Assembly (NCBI GenBank): GCA_013911065.1
Contig: JACERV010000006.1
Location: 97,607-161,606, forward strand
Origin: Ruminococcus sp.
GTDB taxonomy: Bacteria; Bacillota; Clostridia; Lachnospirales; Lachnospiraceae
DNA length: 64,000 nucleotides
Direction: 5' to 3'
The position numbers and the translations under genes are program-made. The notes under the pieces are model-generated. The model had not been told where the DNA came from, searched no databases, and was given only the letters and a program-made list of their open reading frames with translations. Within the stretch, counting starts at the first letter, position 1; each line of letters begins with the position of its first letter. Positions 15,133-24,464 of the stretch are shown piece after piece.

Positions 15133-16626
15133 TTACACCTCTGCTCTCAAAATTTCTTTTACAGTTTTCTTCATTTCATCTGCATCGCATTCTTTTGTAT
15201 GAAGAATCTCAGCATTACGGATTTCTTCAATGGCTTTTGGAACAGGGGTCTGGGATATCTTTTCCAATTCATCAATCAGTGCAAGTTCATCCATTGCATC
15301 ATAAGACCCATCAATCGCAGTCATTACACTTTTTGCAAATTTATAAGGGCTTGCTGTAGATATAACCAAAGCTTTTTTGTTATCTTTGCTGTTTTCCCTG
15401 TAAACCTTACATACACGGGAAGCTACTGCCGTGTGAGTATCCATCACATAGCCTGTGGAGCGGTATGTCTCACGAATTGCTGCTTCCGTCTCTTCTTCTG
15501 AAGCGTACCCACCTGCAAAATCATTCAGTTTTTCTTTCATTTCAGGGGTAATTTCATAAGATCCCTCTGTCTTTAGCTGCTCCATCAGTTCTGTATTTTT
15601 TTTGGCATCCTGCCCTGCAATAGCATAAATCAAACGTTCCAGATTACTGGAAATCAGAATATCCATGGACGGAGAAGATGTCAGAACAAACTCCCGGTTC
15701 CGGTCATATTTTCCTGTCTTGAAAAAGTCAAATAACACTTTATTTTCATTAGAGGCACAAATTAACTTCGCAATTGGTACTCCCATTTGTTTTGCATAGT
15801 AAGCTGCCAGAATATTCCCAAAGTTTCCTGTAGGTACTGTTACATTAATCTGTTCACCGGACTGAATCTCTTCATTCTGCAAAAGTTTTGCATAGGCATA
15901 GACATAGTATACGACCTGAGGCACAAGACGTCCAATGTTGATGGAATTCGCTGAAGAAAACTGATATCCGTCTTTGTCCAGCTCTTCTCCAAGTGCCTTG
16001 TCTTCAAACAGCGCCTTCACTCCGCTCTGTGCGTTGTCAAAATTCCCATGAATGGCAACAACGAAAGTATTCTTTCCCTTTTGCGTCACCATCTGCAGCT
16101 CCTGAACCTTGCTCACTCCGTCCTTTGGATAAAATACAATAATTTTGGTCCCCGGAACATCTGCGAAACCAGCCAGGGCCGCTTTTCCGGTATCTCCGGA
16201 TGTAGCTGTCAAAATCACAATATCCTTGGTCACATGATTCTTTTTAGCAGCAGTGGTGAGCAGATGCGGGAGAATCGATAATGCCATATCCTTAAACGCT
16301 ATCGTAGCACCATGAAATAACTCCAAATGGAAGGTATCTCCTACTTTTACAAGAGGAGCAATTACATCTGTATCAAACTTTTGGTCATATGCACTTTCAA
16401 TACAATGTTTCAGCTCTTCCTCCGTAAAATCTGTCAAAAACTGCTTCATGACCGCATAGGCTGTCTCCTGATAGGTCATATCTTTTAACTCTTCCATCGT
16501 CACATCCAGTTTTGGAATACTTTCAGGAACGAACAGGCCGCCGTCTTCCGCCAGTCCTTTTAAAATTGCCTGGGAAGCCGTCACTGTTTTTTCTGCATTT
16601 CTTGTACTCTTGTATAATAAATTCAT
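15133..16626 (-). CDS. thrC: Threonine synthase
   Basis: A 497-residue PLP enzyme of the long (fungal/E. coli-like) threonine synthase group. It converts O-phosphohomoserine to threonine and phosphate. The PLP lysine is in HGATIAFKDMALSILP and the phosphate-binding loop is TATSGDTGKAALAGF. It begins with NLLYKSTRNAEKTVTASQAI, the family N-terminus. It lies 31 bases after leuD in a run that also makes aspartate semialdehyde, the threonine precursor, though homoserine dehydrogenase and kinase are not in the window. Confidence 0.96.
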   Translation of the reverse strand: MNLLYKSTRNAEKTVTASQAILKGLAEDGGLFVPESIPKLDVTMEELKDMTYQETAYAVMKQFLTDFTEEELKHCIESAYDQKFDTDVIAPLVKVGDTFHLELFHGATIAFKDMALSILPHLLTTAAKKNHVTKDIVILTATSGDTGKAALAGFADVPGTKIIVFYPKDGVSKVQELQMVTQKGKNTFVVAIHGNFDNAQSGVKALFEDKALGEELDKDGYQFSSANSINIGRLVPQVVYYVYAYAKLLQNEEIQSGEQINVTVPTGNFGNILAAYYAKQMGVPIAKLICASNENKVLFDFFKTGKYDRNREFVLTSSPSMDILISSNLERLIYAIAGQDAKKNTELMEQLKTEGSYEITPEMKEKLNDFAGGYASEEETEAAIRETYRSTGYVMDTHTAVASRVCKVYRENSKDNKKALVISTASPYKFAKSVMTAIDGSYDAMDELALIDELEKISQTPVPKAIEEIRNAEILHTKECDADEMKKTVKEILRAEV

Positions 16627-16657
16627 TTTATTGTCTCCTTGCCTATACTTTCCTTCG

Positions 16658-17149
16658 TTACTGCCTCTTACTGTTTGTATAATTCACCAGTCCTCCGGCG
16701 GCAATTAATTTCTGCATAAATTCAGGAAAAGGCTGTCCCTGAAATTCAGTTCCCTTTGTCCGGTTATAAATTTTACCACTGTCAAAGTCAACCTCGACCT
16801 CATCTCCCGCTTCAATTCCTTTGGCCGCTTCGGGGCATTCAATAATCGGAAGTCCAATATTAATTGCGTTGCGGTAGAAAATTCTGGCGAAGGTCTCCGC
16901 AATCACACAGCTCACCCCTGCCGTTTTCAGGCAAAGAGGTGCATGCTCTCTGGAGGAGCCACAGCCAAAGTTCTTATTTGCCACAATTAAATCTCCCGGC
17001 TGTACCTTCTTTACAAAATCGGGATCAATATCTGCCATTGCATGGCTTGCCAGTTCCTGGGCATCGAAAGAATTCAGATATCTTGCAGGTATAATAACAT
17101 CTGTATCCACATTATCTCCGTATTTAAAAACATGTCCCAAAGCCCTCAT
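16658..17149 (-). CDS. leuD: 3-isopropylmalate dehydratase small subunit
   Basis: A 163-residue LeuD of the short (archaeal/clostridial) type. It forms the swivelling domain completing the aconitase-like active site with LeuC, in the second step of leucine synthesis. Typical stretches are [34 protein letters not shown] and [18 protein letters not shown]. Its ATG abuts the leuC stop, sharing one base (17149), so translation is coupled. LeuA and LeuB are not in the window. Confidence 0.96.
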   Translation of the reverse strand: MRALGHVFKYGDNVDTDVIIPARYLNSFDAQELASHAMADIDPDFVKKVQPGDLIVANKNFGCGSSREHAPLCLKTAGVSCVIAETFARIFYRNAINIGLPIIECPEAAKGIEAGDEVEVDFDSGKIYNRTKGTEFQGQPFPEFMQKLIAAGGLVNYTNSKRQ

Positions 17150-18423
17150 TATTTGTCACCTACTTTCTCCGGATTTGCAATGTATCCTGCAATTGCACTT
17201 GCAGCCGCCACTTCTGGAGAAGCCAGATAAATCAGAGAATCTACGTGTCCCATTCTTCCCACAAAGTTACGGTTTGTTGTAGATACACATTTTTCTCCTG
17301 CCGCCATAACACCCATATGACCGCCCATACATGGTCCGCAGCTTGGTGTATTTACTGCACATCCTGCATCCACAAAGATATCTAAAAGACCTTCTGCAAT
17401 ACATTCTTTATAAATATTCTGTGTTGCCGGGATAACCATAACACGCACATCGGGATGAACCTGACGTCCTTTTAAAATTGCGGCGGCTTTCCGCATATCT
17501 TCCATTCTGCCGTTTGTACAGGAACCAATGACTACCTGGTCAATCCAAATCGGCTCCATAGCCTCAATCTCATCAATCGTCTTTGCATTGCCCGGAAGGT
17601 GCGGGAAGGCAACTGTGGGGCGGACTTTAGACAAGTCAATTTCAATCACTTCATCATAAACCGCATCCTCGTCGGCCTCATATATTTTATATTCCTTCAC
17701 AGAGTGTTCCTGCATGTAAGACTCTGCCTGCTCATCCACCGGGAAAATTCCATTTTTTGCCCCAGCTTCAATTGCCATATTTGCCATGGTAAACCGGTCA
17801 TCCATAGAAAGCGCTTTGATTCCACTGCCTGTAAATTCCATAGATTTATACAGAGCACCATCCACGCCAATTACACCAATAATATGAATGATGATATCTT
17901 TACCACTCACATAGGCTGCCGGTTTTCCTGTAAGCACAAACTTTACCGCATTTGGAACTTTAAACCAGAGTTCTCCCATTGCCATGCCCGTTGCGATATC
18001 TGTAGTACCCACTCCTGTAGAAAATGCACCCAGGGCGCCATATGTACAGGTATGAGAGTCTGCACCAATGATGCACTCTCCGGCAACCACAACACCTGCC
18101 TCCGGCAGAATTGCATGCTCAACACCTGACTTGCCCTGTTCAAAATACCATTTCAATTCCTGCTCTTTTGCAAACTCCCGGATAGATTTGGAGTTTTCTG
18201 CAGACTTGATATCTTTGTTTGGTGTAAAGTGGTCAGGTACTAAGACCACTTTATCCTTATCATAAACTTTGTCTGCCATCTCCCTGAAAATAGGCAGAGC
18301 CATAGGCCCGGTAATATCATTTGCCATTACGATATCTAATTTTGCTTCTATCAACTGCCCGGCAACTACAGAATCAAGTCCTGCATGAGCTGCCAGAATC
18401 TTCTGCGTCATTGTCATTCCCAT
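17149..18423 (-). CDS. leuC: 3-isopropylmalate dehydratase large subunit
   Basis: A 424-residue LeuC of the short HacA-like type. It carries the 4Fe-4S cluster for isomerising 2- to 3-isopropylmalate. The three cluster cysteines are in [13 protein letters not shown] and the PSCGPCMGG pair. Also seen are [18 protein letters not shown] and [15 protein letters not shown]. It follows asd by 17 bases and overlaps leuD by one base. Confidence 0.96.
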   Translation of the reverse strand: MGMTMTQKILAAHAGLDSVVAGQLIEAKLDIVMANDITGPMALPIFREMADKVYDKDKVVLVPDHFTPNKDIKSAENSKSIREFAKEQELKWYFEQGKSGVEHAILPEAGVVVAGECIIGADSHTCTYGALGAFSTGVGTTDIATGMAMGELWFKVPNAVKFVLTGKPAAYVSGKDIIIHIIGVIGVDGALYKSMEFTGSGIKALSMDDRFTMANMAIEAGAKNGIFPVDEQAESYMQEHSVKEYKIYEADEDAVYDEVIEIDLSKVRPTVAFPHLPGNAKTIDEIEAMEPIWIDQVVIGSCTNGRMEDMRKAAAILKGRQVHPDVRVMVIPATQNIYKECIAEGLLDIFVDAGCAVNTPSCGPCMGGHMGVMAAGEKCVSTTNRNFVGRMGHVDSLIYLASPEVAAASAIAGYIANPEKVGDK

Positions 18424-18440
18424 TGCGGCAACCTCCTGTC

Positions 18441-19526
18441 TTATTTCGCCTGAATGTATCCTTTTGCTGTCAGTGCTTCTGCACAGAGGACTGCACCACC
18501 GGCTGCTCCTCTGACTGTATTATGAGACAGGCCAATAAACTTATAATCAAACATATTGTCTTCTCTGAGACGGCCGATGGATACACCCATACCGCGCTCA
18601 TAATCTACATCCAATTTTACCTGAGGACGATTATCATCTTCCAAGTACTGGATAAACTTCTTTGGTGCACTTGGCAGCTCTGCCTCCTGGGGGAACCCTT
18701 TGTAGTTTACTAACTTTTCTATTAACTCCTCTTTGGAAGGGTTTTTATCAAAGTTGATAAACACTGCTGCTGTATGTCCGTTGAGTACGGGAACACGAAT
18801 ACACTGACATGTAATTTTAGGCAGTGCTGCTTTTACAATCTCGCCGTTTTCTACCTTGCCAAGTACCCTGAGAGGTTCCTGCTCACTTTTTTCTTCTTCC
18901 CCTCCAATGTATGGGATAATGTTCTCTACCATCTCCGGCCAGTCTTTGAATGTCTTGCCTGCCCCGGAAATTGCCTGGTATGTAGTGGCAACTACTTCCT
19001 TAGGGCCAAACTCTTTCCATGCATCAAGACATGGGGCATAGCTTTGGATAGAGCAGTTTGGCTTTACTGCAATAAATCCACGTGTAGTTCCCAGACGTTT
19101 TTTCTGGTCTGCAATAACTTCAAAATGCGCTACGTTGATTTCCGGTACTACCATAGGCACATCCGGTGTCCAGCGGTGAGCGCTGTTGTTGGACACAACC
19201 GGTGTCTCCGTCTTTGCGTATTCCTCTTCAATAGCCTTAATTTCATCTTTTGTCATATCTACAGCGCTAAACACAAAATCAACTGTTCCAGCAACCTTTT
19301 CCACTTCATTTACATTCAGAACAACCAGTTTCTTTACGGCTTCCGGCATAGGAGTGTCCATTTTCCATCTGTCTCCTACCGCTTCCTCGTAAGTCTTTCC
19401 AGCAGAGCGTCCGCTTGCTGCTACTGTAACTACTTCAAACCATGGGTGTCCCTCCAGCAGAGAAATAAATCTCTGTCCCACCATTCCTGTTGCTCCTAAA
19501 ATACCAACTCTTAATTTTTGTTCCAT
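18441..19526 (-). CDS. asd: Aspartate-semialdehyde dehydrogenase
   Basis: A 361-residue enzyme of the archaeal/fungal-type ASADH group, longer than the usual bacterial Asd. It reduces aspartyl phosphate to aspartate semialdehyde for lysine, threonine and methionine. The NADP loop is [18 protein letters not shown], the catalytic cysteine is in [12 protein letters not shown], and the active-site histidine is probably in [12 protein letters not shown]. It lies between argH (23 bases) and leuC (17 bases). Confidence 0.95.
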   Translation of the reverse strand: MEQKLRVGILGATGMVGQRFISLLEGHPWFEVVTVAASGRSAGKTYEEAVGDRWKMDTPMPEAVKKLVVLNVNEVEKVAGTVDFVFSAVDMTKDEIKAIEEEYAKTETPVVSNNSAHRWTPDVPMVVPEINVAHFEVIADQKKRLGTTRGFIAVKPNCSIQSYAPCLDAWKEFGPKEVVATTYQAISGAGKTFKDWPEMVENIIPYIGGEEEKSEQEPLRVLGKVENGEIVKAALPKITCQCIRVPVLNGHTAAVFINFDKNPSKEELIEKLVNYKGFPQEAELPSAPKKFIQYLEDDNRPQVKLDVDYERGMGVSIGRLREDNMFDYKFIGLSHNTVRGAAGGAVLCAEALTAKGYIQAK

Positions 19527-19549
19527 TTCTTCTCTCTCCTTCTCTGTCT

Positions 19550-20929
19550 TTATTCTACATTCAAATAGGCTTCCTGTAAAGCAATCACTTTTTCCATAGC
19601 TGCTTTTCCAGGAGCACCAAGAGTATTTCGCATCTCTACACAGGTCTTCATGCTGATTGCATCATAAATATCTTTCTCAAAAACTGGTGAAATCTGTCTG
19701 AATTCTTCCAGTGACATATCATCCAGTGCAATTTTCTTCTCAATACAGTAAAGCACCAATTGCCCTACGATTCCATGGGCATCCCGGAAAGGCACCCCAT
19801 GATTTACAAGATAATCTGCTGCGTCTGTGGCATTGGTGAAGCCATTCTTTGCACTGTCTTCCATTCTTCTGTGATTGAACCCCATAGACCCAATCATGCC
19901 GGTAAATAAAGCAAGACATCCTTTCGTGGTATCAATGGCATCAAATACAAACTCTTTATCCTCCTGCATATCCTTATTATATGCAAGGGGGATTCCTTTC
20001 ATTGAAGTTAAAAGAGACATCAGTGCGCCGTACACCCGGCCGGTCTTGCCCCTGACAAGTTCTGCGATATCGGGATTCTTTTTCTGAGGCATAATGCTGC
20101 TTCCTGTACTGTAAGCGTCATCAATTTCCACAAACTGATATTCATTGGAATTCCAGATAATTACTTCCTCCGAGAAGCGGCTCAGATGCATCATCACCGT
20201 TGACATGGCGGACAGCAGCTCTATCAGATAATCTCTGTCTGACACAGAATCCATACTGTTCAATGTAGGCCCGTCAAACCCAAGCAATTCAGCCGTATAG
20301 TCCCTGTCCAGGGGATAAGTTGTCCCTGCCAGTGCACCAGAACCTAATGGACAATAATTCATTCTATTATAAATATCCTTCATGCGCAGCCTGTCGCGCT
20401 TAAACATTTCAAAATAAGCCCCCATATGATGGGCAAGAGTAATGGGCTGTGCCTTCTGCAAATGAGTGAAACCAGGCATGTAGGTTTCTGTATTCTCCTT
20501 CATCAGCTTCAGAAGAACTTCCAGCAATTCCTTCAAAAGTTTATCAAGTTCTAAAATCTCATCCCGGGTATAAAGCTTCATATCTAAAGCAACCTGGTCA
20601 TTGCGGCTTCTTCCGGTATGCAGTTTCTTCCCGGGCTCGCCAATGCGCTCTATCAGATTTGCCTCCACAAAGCTGTGAATATCCTCATATTTATCTGTAA
20701 TCTCAAGGGTTCCATTTTCCACATCTGTCTTAATTCCCTCAAGTCCTTCTATAATCTGCTCTTTTTCTTTCTCTGTGAGGATTCCCTGCTTTGCCAGCAT
20801 TGTCACATGGGCAATACTGCCGCGGATATCCTGCTCATAGAACTTTTTATCAAAAGATATTGATGCATTGAAATTGTATACTAACTGGTCTGTTTCCTTC
20901 GTAAAACGACCGCCCCATAACTGTGCCAT
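19550..20929 (-). CDS. argH: Argininosuccinate lyase
   Basis: A 459-residue ArgH of normal length, of the fumarase/aspartase superfamily. It splits argininosuccinate to arginine and fumarate, the last step of arginine synthesis. The superfamily signature is GSSIMPQKKNPD, and the N-terminal MAQLWGGRFTKETDQLVYNF is diagnostic. ArgG is not adjacent. It is the first gene of the six-gene run reading down to 14785, with spacings of 31 bases or less. I found no clear promoter upstream; TATGAT near 20970 is a possible -10. Confidence 0.97.
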   Translation of the reverse strand: MAQLWGGRFTKETDQLVYNFNASISFDKKFYEQDIRGSIAHVTMLAKQGILTEKEKEQIIEGLEGIKTDVENGTLEITDKYEDIHSFVEANLIERIGEPGKKLHTGRSRNDQVALDMKLYTRDEILELDKLLKELLEVLLKLMKENTETYMPGFTHLQKAQPITLAHHMGAYFEMFKRDRLRMKDIYNRMNYCPLGSGALAGTTYPLDRDYTAELLGFDGPTLNSMDSVSDRDYLIELLSAMSTVMMHLSRFSEEVIIWNSNEYQFVEIDDAYSTGSSIMPQKKNPDIAELVRGKTGRVYGALMSLLTSMKGIPLAYNKDMQEDKEFVFDAIDTTKGCLALFTGMIGSMGFNHRRMEDSAKNGFTNATDAADYLVNHGVPFRDAHGIVGQLVLYCIEKKIALDDMSLEEFRQISPVFEKDIYDAISMKTCVEMRNTLGAPGKAAMEKVIALQEAYLNVE

Positions 20930-21005
20930 TCCTCTGTCCCCTTTTCCTTTTTACGTTTTCCCCTTAGTTTATCATAGTAAAGTGCTGATGTCCACACTAA
21001 ACTTT

Positions 21006-21638
21006 TCAATGTAATTCTTTTCTCTCGGCCAGGGAAAACTTGCATCCGCAGTAATCCTGCCTGTACAGCCCATGTTCTTTCGACAGCTCAATGGACCGCT
21101 TATAGCCGTTCTTCTTTTTAAAATCAGAAGGAAGATATTTCAAACCATATTGATCCGCCACTTTCATCCCGATAGAATTCAGCTTTCCTGCATTTTTCAT
21201 CGGGCTGATGCTCAAGGTTGTCGTGAAATAATCAAACCCGCCTTTTGCTGCTTCTTTAGCTGACTCCTTCAAGCGCAGCTCATAACACTTAAAGCACCGG
21301 GCACCCCCTTCTTTCAAGTGTTCCAGCCCCCCGGACACTTCATAAAATTTTTCCTTATCATAACTCCCTGCTTGAAAAGAAACAGGATACTTAAAGTGCA
21401 TCTTGGTAATAAAATCCTGCTGCTCTGCCAGACGCTTTGCATATTCACTTTCGGGAAAAATATTCGGATTATAATAGAAGACAGTGATTTCAAAAAACTC
21501 TGATAAATATTCCAGTACATAACTGCTGCAGGGAGCACAGCAGCTATGGAGAAAAAGCCTGGGTACACTGCCCGCCTCTTCCAAGGATTCTGTCAGCTTA
21601 TCCAATTCTTTTTGATAGTTCACATTTTGATGATTCAT
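21006..21638 (-). CDS. queH: Epoxyqueuosine reductase QueH
   Basis: A 210-residue QueH (DUF208), the QueG-independent enzyme that reduces epoxyqueuosine to queuosine in tRNA. The cysteine motifs are HSCCAPCSSYVLEYLS near residue 31, ARCFKCYELRLKE near 115, and QDYCGCKFS near the C-terminus. It completes the pathway whose previous step is QueA, 15 kb away. It lies 76 bases upstream of argH and may or may not share its transcript. Confidence 0.93.
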   Translation of the reverse strand: MNHQNVNYQKELDKLTESLEEAGSVPRLFLHSCCAPCSSYVLEYLSEFFEITVFYYNPNIFPESEYAKRLAEQQDFITKMHFKYPVSFQAGSYDKEKFYEVSGGLEHLKEGGARCFKCYELRLKESAKEAAKGGFDYFTTTLSISPMKNAGKLNSIGMKVADQYGLKYLPSDFKKKNGYKRSIELSKEHGLYRQDYCGCKFSLAERKELH

Positions 21639-21796
21639 TTCTTACAATACCTTTCTAATGACCAGGCACATTCCCGGATTCAAAATTTACTACATCTTAC
21701 CTCCTCATTCGTTTTTTGTCAATGAACCTGATAGACATTCACTTATCTACTATTTTTTCATAAACTAACTATATACTTGTCGAATGGAGTGTCTGC

Positions 21797-22564
21797 ATGG
21801 AACCTATACTTGAACTCAAAAACATAAATTATGCGTATCACACATTAGAAGGAGAAACCAAAACACTGACGGATATCTCATTTTCCATAGCCTCCGGCGA
21901 ATTTGTTGCCATTGTCGGGCCCTCCGGATGCGGTAAATCTACCCTGCTCTCCATTATTTCAGGACTTTTGGAGCCGGAAAAGGGGCTTATAAAAGTAAAT
22001 GGACGTTATGCAAGAGAAAATACTATGAATATTGGCTATATGCTGCAGCATGACCATCTTTTTGAATGGAGAACTGTTTATAATAATGTTCTGCTGGGTC
22101 TGGAAATCCAGCATATGCTTTCTGCCAAATCCCGTGCCAGAGCTAGGGAATTATTAGAGGTGTACGGATTAAAACAATTTGCAAATGCCAAGCCTTCCGA
22201 ATTGTCAGGAGGTATGAGACAGCGGGCGGCTTTAATCAGAACTCTCGTATTGGAACCGGATATCCTGCTTTTGGATGAACCATTTTCCGCCCTGGATTAT
22301 CAGACCCGCCTTTCCGTAGGCGACGATATTGGGCAGATTATACGAGGCGCACACAAGACAGCACTGTTAGTAACCCATGACCTTTCGGAAGCAGTAAGCC
22401 TGGCTGACCGCGTCATTATCCTTACAAAACGCCCGGCCTCTATCGCCAGAATTGTCCCTGTCACTTTTGACCTGGAAAAAGACACCCCCCTTCACAGAAG
22501 GAATGCTCCCGAGTTCAAAAATTATTTTAATACTATATGGGAGGAGTTGAACCAAGATGAATGA
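21797..22564 (+). CDS. ABC transporter ATP-binding protein, SsuB/TauB/NrtD type
   Basis: A 255-residue nucleotide-binding subunit of the nitrate/sulfonate/taurine importer family. Walker A is GPSGCGKSTLLS (about 41-52), the signature LSGGMRQRAALIRTL, Walker B ILLLDEPFSALD, and the switch histidine in VTHDLSEA. It ends inside the start of the permease gene (8-base overlap). No substrate-binding protein is encoded in the pair, so the substrate (sulfonate, HMP-like thiamine precursor or other) cannot be named. Confidence 0.93.
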   Translation: MEPILELKNINYAYHTLEGETKTLTDISFSIASGEFVAIVGPSGCGKSTLLSIISGLLEPEKGLIKVNGRYARENTMNIGYMLQHDHLFEWRTVYNNVLLGLEIQHMLSAKSRARARELLEVYGLKQFANAKPSELSGGMRQRAALIRTLVLEPDILLLDEPFSALDYQTRLSVGDDIGQIIRGAHKTALLVTHDLSEAVSLADRVIILTKRPASIARIVPVTFDLEKDTPLHRRNAPEFKNYFNTIWEELNQDE

Positions 22565-23354
22565 AATTTCCGTTGGCCAGCAAAGTTACCTGAATAGGCG
22601 CAAACGCCACAAAAGGATTGTACGGGTCTCTCGCGTAGCAATCCTTTTAAGCTTTTTATTCCTGTGGGAATTTTCTGCAAATGTAGGACTCATTGATTCC
22701 TTTATCTTCAGCAGTCCGTCCAAAATCGCCTTGTGCTTCTGGGGTATGGTTTTAGATAAAACAATCTTTCTCCATATCTGGACTACACTATATGAAACCA
22801 TTGTCAGCTTCCTGCTTGTCACACTTGTCGGTATTCTGTTCGCCGTAATGCTTTGGGGCAGTGAAAAACTATCGGAAATCATGGACCCTTATCTTGTTGT
22901 ATTAAACAGCCTTCCAAAGTCTGCACTGGCACCACTTTTGATTGTATGGCTGGGAGCAACCCCGACTACCATCATCGTAGCCGGTATGTCTGTAGCAATT
23001 TTCGGCAGTATTTTAAATCTGTATACCAGTTTTGCAACTGTGGATAATGAAAAAATCAAATTAATTTATACACTGCGGGGCAATAGAGTGCACGCACTTA
23101 CAAAGGTTGTACTGCCCAGTTCTATCCCGGCAATTATCAGTAATATGAAGGTAAATATCGGTCTGTGCCTGGTAGGCGTTATTATCGGGGAGTTTCTGGC
23201 TGCGAGAGAAGGCCTTGGATATTTGATTATTTATTCCAGTCAGGTCTTTAAGATGGATTGGCTGCTGATGAGTATCGTTCTACTGTGTATTATGGCAATG
23301 GGACTGTATTCATTGATTAATCTTCTGGAAAAAATATACCAAAAGAAAGTCTGA
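22557..23354 (+). CDS. ABC transporter permease, SsuC/TauC type
   Basis: A 265-residue permease with about six membrane segments and the BPD_transp_1 domain. The coupling EAA-like loop reads TLRGNRVHALTKVVLPSSIP. It pairs with the ATPase in front, with which it overlaps by eight bases. A diverged copy of its last 18 codons survives at 27046-27102. A hairpin ends the transcript right after the stop, confirming that no binding-protein gene follows. Confidence 0.92.
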   Translation: MNEISVGQQSYLNRRKRHKRIVRVSRVAILLSFLFLWEFSANVGLIDSFIFSSPSKIALCFWGMVLDKTIFLHIWTTLYETIVSFLLVTLVGILFAVMLWGSEKLSEIMDPYLVVLNSLPKSALAPLLIVWLGATPTTIIVAGMSVAIFGSILNLYTSFATVDNEKIKLIYTLRGNRVHALTKVVLPSSIPAIISNMKVNIGLCLVGVIIGEFLAAREGLGYLIIYSSQVFKMDWLLMSIVLLCIMAMGLYSLINLLEKIYQKKV

Positions 23355-23363
23355 ACTAAAGCA

Positions 23364-23385
23364 GGCGGGTGAAAATTCACCCGCC
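23364..23385. terminator. Hairpin between the permease and TPM genes
   Basis: GGCGGGTGAA pairs with TTCACCCGCC around AA, ten bases after the permease stop and about 45 bases after the converging TPM gene. T-tracts are poor on both sides, but GC content makes it the likely shared terminator. Confidence 0.7.
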
Positions 23386-23431
23386 TAAACGCTGCTATTT
23401 TATGTATTGCTTCCATGACAAACCAGGAAGA

Positions 23432-24448
23432 TTAAAATTTTCCGCTGGAACCGCCATGGCTGCGTCCGGAAGAACTTCTGTGGGTAGTGCTAGTGTTTCT
23501 GTTGGTACTTCCGTTGGTACTTAAACCTGACGAACTTTTATTTTTTGGTTTTGCACGCTTGTCAACTTTATTGTAAAGAAATCTATCGTGACGGGTTGTT
23601 ATATTCACACTATTATCCTTCACATACTTTGAAGCATTCTTTTGAAAACTCACAGTCTTCAACTTACTTTCCATCCACAGTGTTATACATAGCGCCAAAA
23701 ACATTCCGCCCCCCAGAGAAACTAAAATCAAGAAAGGAGAAAATCTACTCTTCTGTAGATTGTCACTGCTATCAAGCTCATCGCTGTCTGCCTGTTGCGA
23801 AGGATTCTCGTTGTTATAGAGCTTGCCGCTTTCTGCCTGTTGTGGAGGATTCTCATTGTTATAGAGGTTGTCGCTTCCTGCATACTGCGAAGGATTCTCA
23901 TTGTTATAGAGCTTATCGCTTTCTGACTGTTGCCAAGGATTCTTACTGTTATCAGGTTCATCGCTTTCTGCCTGTTGCAAAAGATTCTCACTATAAAATG
24001 TAAAGTCTGAAAATGCCTCTTTATAATTTCCGCTACTTAAATCCGGCATGATTTGATCAGTAATGTACTCCTGTTCTGCATCCGTAAACACCGTTATGGC
24101 ATATCCATAGGTTGTAATAGCCCAGTCTCTTTCTCCCATACTGATCAGGAAAAGAATACCGTCATCTCCACTGCCCATTCCGTAGCCGTTATAGTCGTAG
24201 AAATCATCTGCATATTCGGCAGCTGTTTTTCCTTCCAGCGAATTTACTGTCACAATCGCTACATCGCAGTTATATTCTTCACTGGTTTTATCTAATTGTT
24301 CCAACAATTCATTTCTTTCCGAATCGCTCAGCAGCCCCGCATCATCGACCAGACGGGGCAATTGACGCTCTCCTGCCGCATATACTGGAACCACCGCTAA
24401 CAGGCACAGGACGACCGTCAAAAATATACTCCATATTCTTTTCTTCAT
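23432..24448 (-). CDS. TPM-domain membrane protein with tandem repeats
   Basis: A 338-residue secreted/membrane protein. A signal peptide (about 1-24, VVLCLLAVVPVYA) precedes a TPM domain (about 30-150; LVDDAGLLSDSERNELLEQL, then FYDYNGYGMGSGDDGILFLI). Then comes a linker of 15-residue repeats rich in Asn, Gln and Ser (about 153-222), one membrane segment (about 226-250) and a basic Ser/Gly-rich tail ending GGSSGKF. TPM proteins have been linked to phosphatase-like or membrane-protein repair functions; here the role is unknown. It is third in line behind the SPFH and zinc-ribbon genes, 17 bases after the latter. Confidence 0.85.
   Translation of the reverse strand: MKKRIWSIFLTVVLCLLAVVPVYAAGERQLPRLVDDAGLLSDSERNELLEQLDKTSEEYNCDVAIVTVNSLEGKTAAEYADDFYDYNGYGMGSGDDGILFLISMGERDWAITTYGYAITVFTDAEQEYITDQIMPDLSSGNYKEAFSDFTFYSENLLQQAESDEPDNSKNPWQQSESDKLYNNENPSQYAGSDNLYNNENPPQQAESGKLYNNENPSQQADSDELDSSDNLQKSRFSPFLILVSLGGGMFLALCITLWMESKLKTVSFQKNASKYVKDNSVNITTRHDRFLYNKVDKRAKPKNKSSSGLSTNGSTNRNTSTTHRSSSGRSHGGSSGKF
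23765..23990 (-). repeat. 45-bp coding tandem repeat in the TPM gene
   Basis: Five imperfect copies of a 45-base unit encode the 15-residue repeat of the TPM protein linker (for example SDKLYNNENPSQYAG and SGKLYNNENPSQQAD). The unit length keeps the frame, so copy number can change without breaking the protein. The central copies are closest to each other, as expected of slippage or recombination. Confidence 0.8.
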
Positions 24449-24464
24449 AATTCTGTTCCTCCCC

